A stretch of 64,000 bases of DNA from Acidimicrobiales bacterium (lineage in GTDB: Bacteria; Actinomycetota; Acidimicrobiia; Acidimicrobiales; AC-14): the NCBI GenBank assembly GCA_025463925.1, contig JAODBK010000039.1, positions 20,477-84,476 on the forward strand. The letters are read 5' to 3'. A program made the position numbers and the translations under genes. The notes under the pieces are model-generated. The model was given only the letters and a program-made list of their open reading frames with translations, did no database searches and had not been told where the DNA came from. Shown here in pieces: positions 53,159-61,917 of the stretch. The stretch's first letter is position 1; every line of letters starts with the position of its first letter.

Positions 53159-53919
53159 TGCTGAGCCGGCGCGACCTCCTGCTGGCCGGTGTCGCGGCCG
53201 TCGGGGTCGCGGCGTGCGGCGGGAACAAGGGAGGTCGCGCGGCAACGTCGGCGACCACCGGCGTGACGGTGGGCGGCCCGGTCACGTCGGTCACGGCGCC
53301 ACCGTCGGGCCCGGCGGCATTCGTGGCCCATGGCCGGCGCGACCGCGCCGAGGTCGCGTTCACGTTTCACGCCAACATCGAGAGCGACAAGGCGAGGACG
53401 GACGCGCTGCTCGCGGACGCGGCGAGCGCCAACGTGCCGATCACGGTGTTCGCCGTCGGGCAGTGGCTCGATCGCGATCCGTCGCTGGCGCCGCGGATGC
53501 TCGCCGCCGGCCACGAGCTGGCCAACCACACCTACACCCACCCGTCGCTCGGCGCGCTCGGCGGGCCCGCGGTCGCGACCGAGATCGCGCGCTGCCGCGA
53601 CGTGCTCGCCCGCCAGGCGCCGGGCCTGTCGCACTGGTTCCGGCCGTCGGGGTTGGACCGGCCGTCCGCGCTCATCCTCGCCGAGGCCGGCCGCGCCGGC
53701 TACGCGACGGTCGTGGGCTACGACGTGGACCCGCACGACTACCAGGATCCGGGCGCGACGGCGATCGTCGACCGCGTCCGCACCGGGCTCGCGCCGGGAT
53801 CGGTCGTCAGCCTGCACTTCGGTCACGCCGGCACCGTGACCGCGTTCCCGCAGCTGGTCGACATCGCCAACCAGCGCGGCCTGAAGGTGGTCACCGTCTC
53901 GCAGCTCCTCCGGGCCTGA
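53155..53919 (+). CDS. Polysaccharide-deacetylase-fold lipoprotein with altered active site
   Basis: 254 aa. N-terminal RRDLLLAGVAAVGVAACGG gives a lipobox Cys21, with a twin-Arg-like start. The NodB fold is recognisable: VAFTFHANIESDKARTDALL (motif 1), HELANHTYTHPSLGAL (motif 2, metal His125 and His129 kept) and HWFRPSGLDRPS (motif 3). In motif 1 the usual TFDDG is TFHAN, so the catalytic base Asp and the metal Asp are lost. It is therefore likely a binding protein or an enzyme with changed chemistry. Translationally coupled to the YncE-like gene. Confidence 0.82.
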   Translation: MMLSRRDLLLAGVAAVGVAACGGNKGGRAATSATTGVTVGGPVTSVTAPPSGPAAFVAHGRRDRAEVAFTFHANIESDKARTDALLADAASANVPITVFAVGQWLDRDPSLAPRMLAAGHELANHTYTHPSLGALGGPAVATEIARCRDVLARQAPGLSHWFRPSGLDRPSALILAEAGRAGYATVVGYDVDPHDYQDPGATAIVDRVRTGLAPGSVVSLHFGHAGTVTAFPQLVDIANQRGLKVVTVSQLLRA

Positions 53920-53937
53920 CCGTCTACCTTCGCGGGC

Positions 53938-55482
53938 ATGCGCGTGCCCCTGACGGTCGGCGACTTCCTCCAGCGGGCGGCCGCGGTCTATCCGGACCGC
54001 GTCGGCGTGATCGACGAGCCCGACGACACCGCGCCGGGCGGATCGGCGGGCGCGTTGACGTGGCGCCAGGTGCACGAGCGCGCCCGGGCCGAGGCGGCGG
54101 CGCTCGACGCCCTCGGTGTCGGTCGGGGTGAGCGAATCGCGATCCTGTCGCCCAACGCCGCCCGCTTCCTCGTCAGCTTCTTCGGCGTCAGCGGGTTCGG
54201 CCGGGTGCTCGTGCCGATCAACTTCCGCCTGAGCGACGAGGAGATCGCGTACATCGTCGACCACTCGGGCGCGTCGGTCTTGCTCGTCGACGAGGAGCAC
54301 GACGAGCGGACGCGGGGGATCGGCGTCAAGCACCGGTTCGTGCTCGGGTCGGCGACCGACGGCGAGCTGTTCGGCAGCCGCGCCGAGCCCGAGCCGTGGG
54401 TCGACGCCGACGAGGACGCGACCGGCACCATCAACTACACCAGCGGCACCACGGCCCGCCCGAAGGGCGTGCAGCTCACGCACCGCAACCTCTGGATCAA
54501 CGCCGTGACGTTCGGCCTCCACACCACGGTCAGCGATCGCGACGTGTACCTCCACACGCTGCCGATGTTCCATTGCAACGGATGGGGCATGCCGTACGTC
54601 CTCGCCGGTGTCGGGGCCCAGCAGGTGGTGCTCCGGAAGGTCGACGGCACCGAGATTCTCGGGCGGGTCGACCGGCACGGGGTGACGTTGCTGTGCGGCG
54701 CGCCCACGGTCGTCGCCGCGGTGCTCGACGCCGCCGCGACGTGGGACGGCGTGATCCCCGGCCGCGGCCGCACCCGCATCGTCGTCGCCGGCGCGCCGCC
54801 GCCCACCCGCACCGTCGAGCGGGTCGAGACCGAGCTCGGCTGGGAGTTCGTGCAGATCTACGGCCTCACCGAGACCGCGCCCCTGCTCACCATCAATCGC
54901 CGCCGGGCGGAGCTGGACGAGCTCACGCCGGGCGAGCGGGCCCAGAAGCTCGGCCGGGCCGGCGCGCCCGCGCTCGGCGTGCGGCTGCGGGTGGACGACC
55001 AGGGCGAGGTGCTGGCCCGCTCGAACGTGGTGCTCGACGGCTACTGGGAGCAGCCCGAGGCCACCGCCGACGCCATCGTCGACGGGTGGTTCCACACCGG
55101 CGACGGCGGGACCATCGACGAGGACGGGTACCTCACCATCTCGGACCGCAAGAAGGATGTGATCATCTCCGGCGGGGAGAACGTCAGCTCGATCGAGGTC
55201 GAGGACGCGCTGTTCTCCCATCCGGCGGTCGCCGAGGTCTGCGTGATCGGCGTGCCGGACGAGAAGTGGGGCGAGACGGTGAAGGCGCTGGTCGTGCTGG
55301 CGCCGGGTGCCGGCGTGAGCGAAGCCGACCTGATCGCGCACTGTCGCGATCGGCTGGCCCATTTCAAGTGCCCGACGTCGGTCGAGTTCCGCGACGCGCT
55401 CGCCCGCACCGCCACCGGCAAGCTGCAGAAGTTCAAGCTCCGCCAGCCCTACTGGGAAGGCCGCGAGCGTCAGATCAACTGA
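53938..55482 (+). CDS. Acyl-CoA synthetase (AMP-forming, ANL superfamily)
   Basis: 514-aa cytosolic enzyme activating a carboxylic acid, probably a fatty acid, to its CoA thioester. Motifs in order: NYTSGTTARPKGVQLTHRN (AMP loop, about 165), VQIYGLTETAPLL (A5), GWFHTGDGGTIDEDGYLTI (A7), DRKKDVIISGGENVSSIEVE (A8) and the C-terminal Lys in ARTATGKLQKFKLR (A10). Complete and of normal length. ATG 53938. It overlaps the carbonic anhydrase start by one base (TGATG). Confidence 0.93.
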   Translation: MRVPLTVGDFLQRAAAVYPDRVGVIDEPDDTAPGGSAGALTWRQVHERARAEAAALDALGVGRGERIAILSPNAARFLVSFFGVSGFGRVLVPINFRLSDEEIAYIVDHSGASVLLVDEEHDERTRGIGVKHRFVLGSATDGELFGSRAEPEPWVDADEDATGTINYTSGTTARPKGVQLTHRNLWINAVTFGLHTTVSDRDVYLHTLPMFHCNGWGMPYVLAGVGAQQVVLRKVDGTEILGRVDRHGVTLLCGAPTVVAAVLDAAATWDGVIPGRGRTRIVVAGAPPPTRTVERVETELGWEFVQIYGLTETAPLLTINRRRAELDELTPGERAQKLGRAGAPALGVRLRVDDQGEVLARSNVVLDGYWEQPEATADAIVDGWFHTGDGGTIDEDGYLTISDRKKDVIISGGENVSSIEVEDALFSHPAVAEVCVIGVPDEKWGETVKALVVLAPGAGVSEADLIAHCRDRLAHFKCPTSVEFRDALARTATGKLQKFKLRQPYWEGRERQIN

Positions 55483-55967
55483 TGACGCAGATCTCCGACC
55501 TCCTCGCCGCCAACGCGGGATATGCCGCGGCCCGCGCCAACGTGGCCGACGGCCGTCCCAGCCGGCACCTGGCCGTCGTCACCTGCATGGACGCTCGCAT
55601 CGACGTGTTCGCCGTGCTCGGCCTCCACCTCGGCGAGGCGCTGGTGATCCGCAACGCCGGCGGCCGCGTCACCGACGACGTGCTGCGCAGCCTGGCGCTG
55701 GCGAGCCACGTGCTCGGCGTCGACACGGTCGTCGTCATGCAGCACACCAAGTGCGGCCTCGCCGGGGTCACCGACGCCGAGCTGCGCCAGCTCACCGGCG
55801 CCGACCTGGGGTTCTTCTCGATCGACGATCACGCCGCCGCCCTCCGCGAGGACGTCGACCTCCTGACGACCACGGCCTACCTCAGGCCGCTGGCGGAGAT
55901 CGCCGGCTTCGTCTACGACGTCGAGAGCGGCGAGCTCGACGACGTCGTCCGCTGGGCGCGCTCCTAG
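55482..55967 (+). CDS. Beta-class carbonic anhydrase
   Basis: 161 aa. Zinc site Cys35, His88 and Cys91 with the catalytic dyad Asp37-Arg39: AVVTCMDARIDVFAVLGLHL and VVVMQHTKCGLAG, plus EALVIRNAGGRVTDDVLRSL. It is of the short type seen in mycobacterial Rv1284-like enzymes. It interconverts CO2 and bicarbonate in the cytosol. It follows the acyl-CoA ligase with overlap; its last 4 bp overlap the convergent STAS gene. Confidence 0.93.
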   Translation: MTQISDLLAANAGYAAARANVADGRPSRHLAVVTCMDARIDVFAVLGLHLGEALVIRNAGGRVTDDVLRSLALASHVLGVDTVVVMQHTKCGLAGVTDAELRQLTGADLGFFSIDDHAAALREDVDLLTTTAYLRPLAEIAGFVYDVESGELDDVVRWARS

Positions 55968-56305
55968 TCGATGATGTCGAGCAGGCGGTCGAGCGACAGG
56001 GTCTTCAGGGATTGCCGGGCCGACGCCGACGGGCTCCGCAACGTGCACCGGCGGCCTTGGATCTCGAGCAGGCCGGCGGCATAGAGCACCAGGCCGATCA
56101 CCCGGATGTCCATGTCGTCGGCCTCGCTCAGGTCGATGTCGAGCGCCCGCGCCTTGGAGTCACGCGTGGCCCGCTCGACGAGGCGGTGCAACTCGGTGAT
56201 CTCGAACCCATCGGAGTCACCGGCGATGCTGAGCACCAGCTGATCGTCGCGCTCGGCGAGGTGCACGGCGCCGCGTGACCACGGGCGCTCATGAGTGGTG
56301 GCCAT
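55964..56305 (-). CDS. STAS-domain protein (anti-sigma-factor-antagonist-like)
   Basis: 113 aa from ATG 56305, which has GGGGAG nine bases upstream; a longer GTG start at 56347 lacks a ribosome site. The STAS fold is visible as LVLSIAGDSDGFEITELHRL, ALDIDLSEADDMDIRVIGLV and the terminal LKTLSLDRLLDII. The usual phosphorylated Ser in the D-S-S-G loop is absent (MDIRVIG), so regulation by an anti-sigma kinase is doubtful. No kinase or sigma gene is adjacent. Confidence 0.75.
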   Translation of the reverse strand: MATTHERPWSRGAVHLAERDDQLVLSIAGDSDGFEITELHRLVERATRDSKARALDIDLSEADDMDIRVIGLVLYAAGLLEIQGRRCTLRSPSASARQSLKTLSLDRLLDIID

Positions 56306-56537
56306 GGACTCGATCTCCCCGGGTTCGGTGGGGCTCGCCGGGGTCACGGGTGGGCCGCAAGTCGTGTGAGACGGACTCTATTGCCTGTCTTCGGCGCGCC
56401 ATCCGTCCCCCTTGAATGGTGCGCCGGCGCCGACAGGCGTTGCCGACCGGCAAGCCGGCGTTCACGGGCAGTATCCAAAAGGGACATTTCGTCCTCATAG
56501 CCTCTGCGCACGGTCCACCCGTACCCAGGAGCCCCGA

Positions 56538-59237
56538 ATGACCATCAGACGATCGATCGCCGTCGCCATCGCGGTGCTGCTCTCCGGCACCGGCGCCTTC
56601 GCCGCCGTCAAGGCGATGCCGCGCACCAACGACGCCACGCCGCAATCGCCGACCGGCCTCTACGACAACGGCGCGCTGCTCCCCAACGGCCGGTTGGTGC
56701 AGCCCGCCGGCCACGTCACGCCCCTCGGCGACTTCCCCGTCGCCGTCGCGGTCGCGCCCAAGGGCGACATCGCCGTGGTCGCCAACAGTGGCCAGGGCGA
56801 GGGCTCGAACCCCGACCAGGGCAACGAGAGCCTGCAAGTCGTCGACCTCGGCGATGGCGACGTGGTGCAGACGATCACCGACCACGAGACCGGCAAGCCG
56901 ACCTTCTACAGCTCGGGGGTGGCGTTCTCGCCGAGCGGCGCGCACGCGTACGTCACCGGCGGCGGCAACGACGCGCTCTACGACTACGCGGTCGCCGGCG
57001 GGCGGCTGACGCTCGCCCACACGTGGATCACGACGGCCAAGCACGGCCTGCCGCAAGCACCGGAGGCGGCCAACGTGTACGGCTACAGCCGCGGCGTCGC
57101 GGTGTCGCCCAAGGGCGACCGGGTCTACGTGACCAACGAGCAGGGCGGCAGCGTCGCCGCGCTCGACGCCGCGACCGGCGCGCCGGCGTGGGAGGCGCAG
57201 CTCCCGGGCACCGGGCCCTCCGGCGCGTACCCGGCGGCGATCGCGCTGTCGCCGGACGGGGCCAGCGCGTACGTGACGGCCCAGGGCCAGAACGTGGTCT
57301 ACGCCATCGACACCGCCACCGGCGCGGTCCGAGGCGCGGCGGCCGTCGGCGACCACCCGAGCGCGATCGCGGTCACGCGCGACGGACACACCGGATTCGT
57401 CGCCAACACCAACGACGACTCGGTCACCGTCCTCGACCTCACCGGCCCGCGGCCATCGGCGGTCCACCAGCTGTCGGTCCACCTCTTCCCCGGCGAGGCC
57501 AACGGCTCGTCACCGGACGCGCTGGCCATCGACGAGCAGCGCAAGGTGGTGTACGTCGCCGCCGCCGGTGACGATGCCGTCGCGGTGCTCGGGACCGACC
57601 TGTCGAAGGCGCCGGGCGCGTGGGACGGATCCGCCCTGAAGGTGCTGGGATCGATCCCGACGGCCTGGTACCCGACGGGCGTGGCCGTCGGGCCGCGGGG
57701 CTCGGTGCTCGCGCTGTCGGCGAAGGGCTACGGCGGGGTGCCGGTCGTCCGACGGACGCAGTACGACGGCAACGACATGGTCGGTCTCCTCAACCGGGCC
57801 GACGCGCCGACCGCCGCCTCGGTCGTGCGGGGCCACGCCGCGGCGCTCGCGTCCCTGCGATTCGGCGCCCAGACCAACGCCGGCCGGCCGGCCGACTCCC
57901 CGATCCCCGACGCCGCCCACGCCGGCCAGAGCCCGATCAAGCACGTGGTGCTCGTCGTGCGGGAGAACCGCACGTTCGACCAGGTCTTCGGCGATCTCGG
58001 CGCACTCGGCCGTCCCGACGCCGACGCCGATCCGCAGTATCTCGAGTTCGGCCGCACCGACAGCAAGGGCCGAACGGTGACGCCCAACGTGCACAACCTG
58101 GCGGCGAGGTTCGGCACGTCGGACAACTTCTATTCCGACGGCGAAGCCAGCGTGCAAGGCCACCACTGGACGGCGGAGGGGATCGCGACCGACTACGTCG
58201 AGAAGTCCTGGCTGCACTACTACTCCAACCGCGCCCACCCCTACGACCCGACGCTCCCGGTGTCGTATCCGCGATGCGGCGCGATCTTCCAGCAGCTCGC
58301 GCTGTCGGGGAAGACGTTCCGCAACTTCGGCGAGCTGACCGGACTCACGACGACGCAGGCGCCGGCCGCGCCCGCGCCCGACGGCGCGTGCACCGTGCCC
58401 GGTGGCGCCGGCGACGCCGGGTCGGTGGCGAGCCACGACTCGGTCGGCAACAACCTCACCCTCACGTCGTTGAAGGACACGGCGCGCCTCCAGGAGATCA
58501 AGCAGGTCTATGGCCCCATGGTCGCGACCGACCGGGTGCCCGACTTCAGCTACGTCGTGATGGGCAACGACCACACCGGCGGCGGCGTCGCCGGCCAACC
58601 CACCCCGCAGGCGCAGGTCGCGACGAACGACCTCGCGGTCGGCGGGCTGGTCGACTACCTCAGCCACACGCCGCAGTGGTCGAGCACCGCGGTGTTCGTG
58701 ATGGAGGACGACAGCCAGGACGGCCTCGACCATCGCGACGGCCACCGCAACATCCTCCTGGTGGCGAGCCCGTACACCCGCGCCGGCGTCATCGGCCACC
58801 TCCACATCTCGCAGGCGTCGGTCCTCCGCACCATCGAGTTGATCCTCGGGCTCCAGCCGCTGTCGAGCTACACGCAGACCGCGCCGGTGCCCTACGAGCT
58901 CTTCGCGTCGAAGCCCAACCTGGCGGCGTACACCGCCGAGGTGCCGACGTATCCCATCGACGCGACCAACCCGTCGCCGTTCTACGGCACGCCGGCGTCG
59001 GTGCCGGTCAACCTGTCGGCGATCGACGTCGCCGGGCCGTTGCTCGAGGCACAGATCTGGTGGGCGACCAACCCGGGTCGCCCGATGCCGGCGATGCTGC
59101 TGCGGGCGTTGGCGTGGCGAGGCGGTGTCAGCGCGGCGGCGCTCGACGCGTGGAAGGCGGGACGACCATGCTCCTGCCAGCCGTTGTTGCCGGGCCTGAG
59201 AGTTGCGCCGGGCGCCGGCGCGGACGCGGACGGCTGA
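56538..59237 (+). CDS. Secreted beta-propeller plus phosphoesterase protein
   Basis: 899 aa. Signal peptide (TIRRSIAVAIAVLLSGTGAF), then a seven-bladed YVTN-type propeller (about 40-440: AYVTGGGNDALYDYAV, VYVTNEQGGSVAALDAATG, GFVANTNDDSVTVLDLTG), then a phosphoesterase/acid-phosphatase domain of the phospholipase C type (about 470-830: HVVLVVRENRTFDQVFGDLG, MGNDHTGGG, VFVMEDDSQDGLDHRDGHRN). ATG 56538 with AGGAG upstream. It probably hydrolyses phosphate esters outside the cell. A second phosphoesterase follows after one base. Confidence 0.85.
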   Translation: MTIRRSIAVAIAVLLSGTGAFAAVKAMPRTNDATPQSPTGLYDNGALLPNGRLVQPAGHVTPLGDFPVAVAVAPKGDIAVVANSGQGEGSNPDQGNESLQVVDLGDGDVVQTITDHETGKPTFYSSGVAFSPSGAHAYVTGGGNDALYDYAVAGGRLTLAHTWITTAKHGLPQAPEAANVYGYSRGVAVSPKGDRVYVTNEQGGSVAALDAATGAPAWEAQLPGTGPSGAYPAAIALSPDGASAYVTAQGQNVVYAIDTATGAVRGAAAVGDHPSAIAVTRDGHTGFVANTNDDSVTVLDLTGPRPSAVHQLSVHLFPGEANGSSPDALAIDEQRKVVYVAAAGDDAVAVLGTDLSKAPGAWDGSALKVLGSIPTAWYPTGVAVGPRGSVLALSAKGYGGVPVVRRTQYDGNDMVGLLNRADAPTAASVVRGHAAALASLRFGAQTNAGRPADSPIPDAAHAGQSPIKHVVLVVRENRTFDQVFGDLGALGRPDADADPQYLEFGRTDSKGRTVTPNVHNLAARFGTSDNFYSDGEASVQGHHWTAEGIATDYVEKSWLHYYSNRAHPYDPTLPVSYPRCGAIFQQLALSGKTFRNFGELTGLTTTQAPAAPAPDGACTVPGGAGDAGSVASHDSVGNNLTLTSLKDTARLQEIKQVYGPMVATDRVPDFSYVVMGNDHTGGGVAGQPTPQAQVATNDLAVGGLVDYLSHTPQWSSTAVFVMEDDSQDGLDHRDGHRNILLVASPYTRAGVIGHLHISQASVLRTIELILGLQPLSSYTQTAPVPYELFASKPNLAAYTAEVPTYPIDATNPSPFYGTPASVPVNLSAIDVAGPLLEAQIWWATNPGRPMPAMLLRALAWRGGVSAAALDAWKAGRPCSCQPLLPGLRVAPGAGADADG

Positions 59238-59238
59238 C

Positions 59239-60390
59239 GTGGGAGGTCGACATCTGGTCGCGTCCGTCGCGGCGGCGACGGCCGCGGTGCTCGTCGCAAC
59301 CCTCCCCGGCGCCGCCCGCGCCGCGGCGACGCCGAAGATCCGCCACGTCTTCACGATCGTCCTGGAGAACGAGGACTTCGCCCGCACGTTCGGCACCGGC
59401 CAAGTGGAATCGCCGTACTTGTCGCGCACGCTCGTGCAGCAAGGCGCCTTCGTCCCGAACTACTACGGCACCGGGCACTCGAGTCTCGACAACTACATCG
59501 CCATGACCAGCGGCCAGGGGCCCAACCCGAAGACGCAGGGCGACTGCCACGATCCCTCGACCCTCGGCGGCGACGGGTCGCTGCGCTTCGACGGTGACGG
59601 GCAGGCGATCGGCACGCTCGGCTGCACGTATCCGGCAGCGGTGCAGTCCATCGGCACGCAGCTGTCGGCCGCCGGGTTCGGCTGGAAGGGCTACCTGCAG
59701 GACATGGACGCCCAGCCGGGCACGCAGCGCGTGACGTGTCGCGGCCCGTTCACCGAGAACCTGATCGAGAGCCCGGTGCCGGCCGGCAACCCGAAATCGC
59801 CGGACGACTACAAGGACAAGCACAACCCGTTCGTCTACTACCACTCCGTCTTCGACGACCTGGCGTACTGCGACGCCCACGACGTGCCGTTCACCGGGTT
59901 CGCCAACGATCTCGCGAGCGTCGCGACCACGCCGAACTTCTCGTTCATCGTGCCGAACCAGTGCGACGACGGCCACGACATGCCGACGTGCACGGACGGG
60001 TCGGCGGGTGGACCGTCGCGGTACGACGCGTTTCTGCAGAAGTACGTGCCGATGATCCAGGCGTCCGCGGCCTACCGGCAGGACGGCCTGATCCTGATCG
60101 TGTTCGACGAGGGTGTCACCGGCCTGTCCTGTTGCAACGAGAAGACGTCGCCCAACGTCGGGTCCGGCACCAACAGCGGCTATCCGGTCCCCGGTCCGGC
60201 CGGGGCCGGCGGCGGGCAGACCGGCGCGGTGCTCCTGTCGCCGTTCATCACGCCGGGGACGGTCAGCACCGTCTCGTACAACCACTACTCCTACCTGCGC
60301 AGCGTCGAGGATCTCTTCGGCCTGGCCCACCTGGGCTACGCCGCGCAGGACGGCTTGGTGTCGTTCGGCGCCGACGTCTTCAATCGCTGA
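59239..60390 (+). CDS. Secreted phosphoesterase family protein
   Basis: 383 aa from GTG 59239, one base after the previous stop; an upstream TTG at 59203 in the same frame is possible. Signal peptide ending GAARAAATPK, then RHVFTIVLENEDFARTFGTG, the phosphoesterase-family start, YYGTGHSSLDNYIAMTSGQG, SFIVPNQCDDGHDMPTC and LILIVFDEGVTG with metal-binding acidic and His residues. It is about the size of the phosphoesterase domain of its upstream neighbour but without a propeller. Substrate unknown. Confidence 0.85.
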   Translation: MGGRHLVASVAAATAAVLVATLPGAARAAATPKIRHVFTIVLENEDFARTFGTGQVESPYLSRTLVQQGAFVPNYYGTGHSSLDNYIAMTSGQGPNPKTQGDCHDPSTLGGDGSLRFDGDGQAIGTLGCTYPAAVQSIGTQLSAAGFGWKGYLQDMDAQPGTQRVTCRGPFTENLIESPVPAGNPKSPDDYKDKHNPFVYYHSVFDDLAYCDAHDVPFTGFANDLASVATTPNFSFIVPNQCDDGHDMPTCTDGSAGGPSRYDAFLQKYVPMIQASAAYRQDGLILIVFDEGVTGLSCCNEKTSPNVGSGTNSGYPVPGPAGAGGGQTGAVLLSPFITPGTVSTVSYNHYSYLRSVEDLFGLAHLGYAAQDGLVSFGADVFNR

Positions 60391-61905
60391 CTACGTCGGG
60401 CGCCACGGCGTCGACGCCAGCCAGCGCAGCATCTCGCGGCGCGTCGTCGGGCCGTTCGGGGCCCACGGCGAGCGGAGCGCACCCTCGTCGCGCAGCTCCG
60501 CGGCCGCGGCCCGTCCCGACGCGAGTGGGTCGGACCGGAGGCCGCAGTGCACCGCGGCCGGGTCGAGCCCGAACAATGTCGCGGCATTGCCGCCGAACAC
60601 CTTCTGCTTCCGCGTCGCCGTGAGCGCGGGGTACCCGTACCGCGACTGCAGCTCGTCGGAGATCTGGAAGGCGCGGAACGCCTGGATCTGGGCCTGGGGC
60701 GATCCGTACCAGACGGCGTCGGTGCCCCAGAGCACCCGGTCCTCGCCGACCCGCTTCAGGAGCTTGCCCACGGCGTGGGCCGCCTGCGTCGGGTCGCGCA
60801 GCAACTGTCGCCATACCGTGCCGAGGTCGACCCAGACGTTGCTGTTCACCGGCACCTGGTGCGCGTCGAGCGCGGTGAGGAGCGAGTCGATTCCCCGGGG
60901 CGCGCCCGCCCGGAACGGGCCTTCGCGCAGTTGCGGGTCCCACGCGGCGTGGAACACGACGAACTGCATGTCGGGGAACCGCCGCGACACCGCGACCACG
61001 TCGGCCGGACCGTTGTACGCGGCGTCGAAGTTCACCAGCGGCAGGCCCTTGTGGGCTACGAACACCTTGACGCCGAGGTCGTGGGCGTGCTGCAACACGG
61101 GCAGCCCGATCGCCGGATCCTCGAGCGACCAGCCGCGGCTGTTCGGGCTCCACGCGGTGTACACCTTGAACGCCTTCACGTGCCCGCCGTGGGCGGCCGC
61201 CGTCATCTCGTCGAGCCGGGCCTTCAGGTCACCGACGTTGGGCGCGATCACGTTCTGCGACAGCACGCGCGCCGCGCCGCCGCCGGTGAGCCCCGCCGCC
61301 GCCTGCTCGGTGACGACCATGTCGGTGAACGGCACCGCCTGGTCCGCCGGGCCCGACCCGGGCACGTCCGACAGGACCGCCACCGTGGTGTCGCTGGCCA
61401 GGAACAGGTCGTGGAGGTAGGACGACCGGTCGACGCACGTGAGGGGGTCGGCAGCGCGGCAGTCGGCCGGCAGCATGTGCTCGATCAACCCGACCGTCGA
61501 CGGTGCGTTGCGCCGCCATGGCCCGTCGGGCACGACGTGATGGGTGTGCACGTCGACGATCAGCTCGCTTCCGGCGAGCGCGTGCTCGCACGCCGCGACG
61601 TCGGCCGCGGTCGTGGGGACGGCGAAGGTGCCGCCCGGTTGTGGCCGCGACGCGCCGGGCGCGCCGCCGGCACGCGAGCCGTGTTTGGCGGCCGACGAGC
61701 ACGCCGCCGCATTGAAGACCGTGAGCGAGGCCGCGACACCGCTCGCCGTCAGCAGGAAGCGGCGCCGGTCGATCCCGGCGCGGGCCGCCGCCTCGTCGAC
61801 CGTGTCACGGATGCGTCGCAACGTCTCGCGGTCGTCGCCGTCCGGCGGCGCCGGCACGTACTCGCCGTTGGTGACCGGGCCCGGAGGCAGCGGCAGTTCG
61901 TCCAC
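60391..61905 (-). CDS. Exported amidohydrolase (amidohydro_2 TIM barrel)
   Basis: 504 aa. After a 45-residue polar N-terminus comes a twin-arginine-like leader (DRRRFLLTASGVAASLTVF, then AAACSS), suggesting Tat export and possible lipidation. The barrel carries metal-site residues: LIVDVHTHHVV (HxH), HVKAFKVYTAW, VFVAHKGLPL, MQFVVFHAAWD and VLWGTDAVWYGSP. Likely a decarboxylase or hydrolase of an aromatic or lactone substrate; unknown. Convergent with the phosphoesterase gene with no gap. Confidence 0.8.
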   Translation of the reverse strand: MDELPLPPGPVTNGEYVPAPPDGDDRETLRRIRDTVDEAAARAGIDRRRFLLTASGVAASLTVFNAAACSSAAKHGSRAGGAPGASRPQPGGTFAVPTTAADVAACEHALAGSELIVDVHTHHVVPDGPWRRNAPSTVGLIEHMLPADCRAADPLTCVDRSSYLHDLFLASDTTVAVLSDVPGSGPADQAVPFTDMVVTEQAAAGLTGGGAARVLSQNVIAPNVGDLKARLDEMTAAAHGGHVKAFKVYTAWSPNSRGWSLEDPAIGLPVLQHAHDLGVKVFVAHKGLPLVNFDAAYNGPADVVAVSRRFPDMQFVVFHAAWDPQLREGPFRAGAPRGIDSLLTALDAHQVPVNSNVWVDLGTVWRQLLRDPTQAAHAVGKLLKRVGEDRVLWGTDAVWYGSPQAQIQAFRAFQISDELQSRYGYPALTATRKQKVFGGNAATLFGLDPAAVHCGLRSDPLASGRAAAAELRDEGALRSPWAPNGPTTRREMLRWLASTPWRPT

Positions 61906-61917
61906 GCGCGACGAACG

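Noticed and set aside
53149..55362. 737-aa minus-strand frame opposite the deacetylase and acyl-CoA ligase genes
   Set aside because: The + strand ligase motifs are complete, and the antisense product is a low-complexity shadow.
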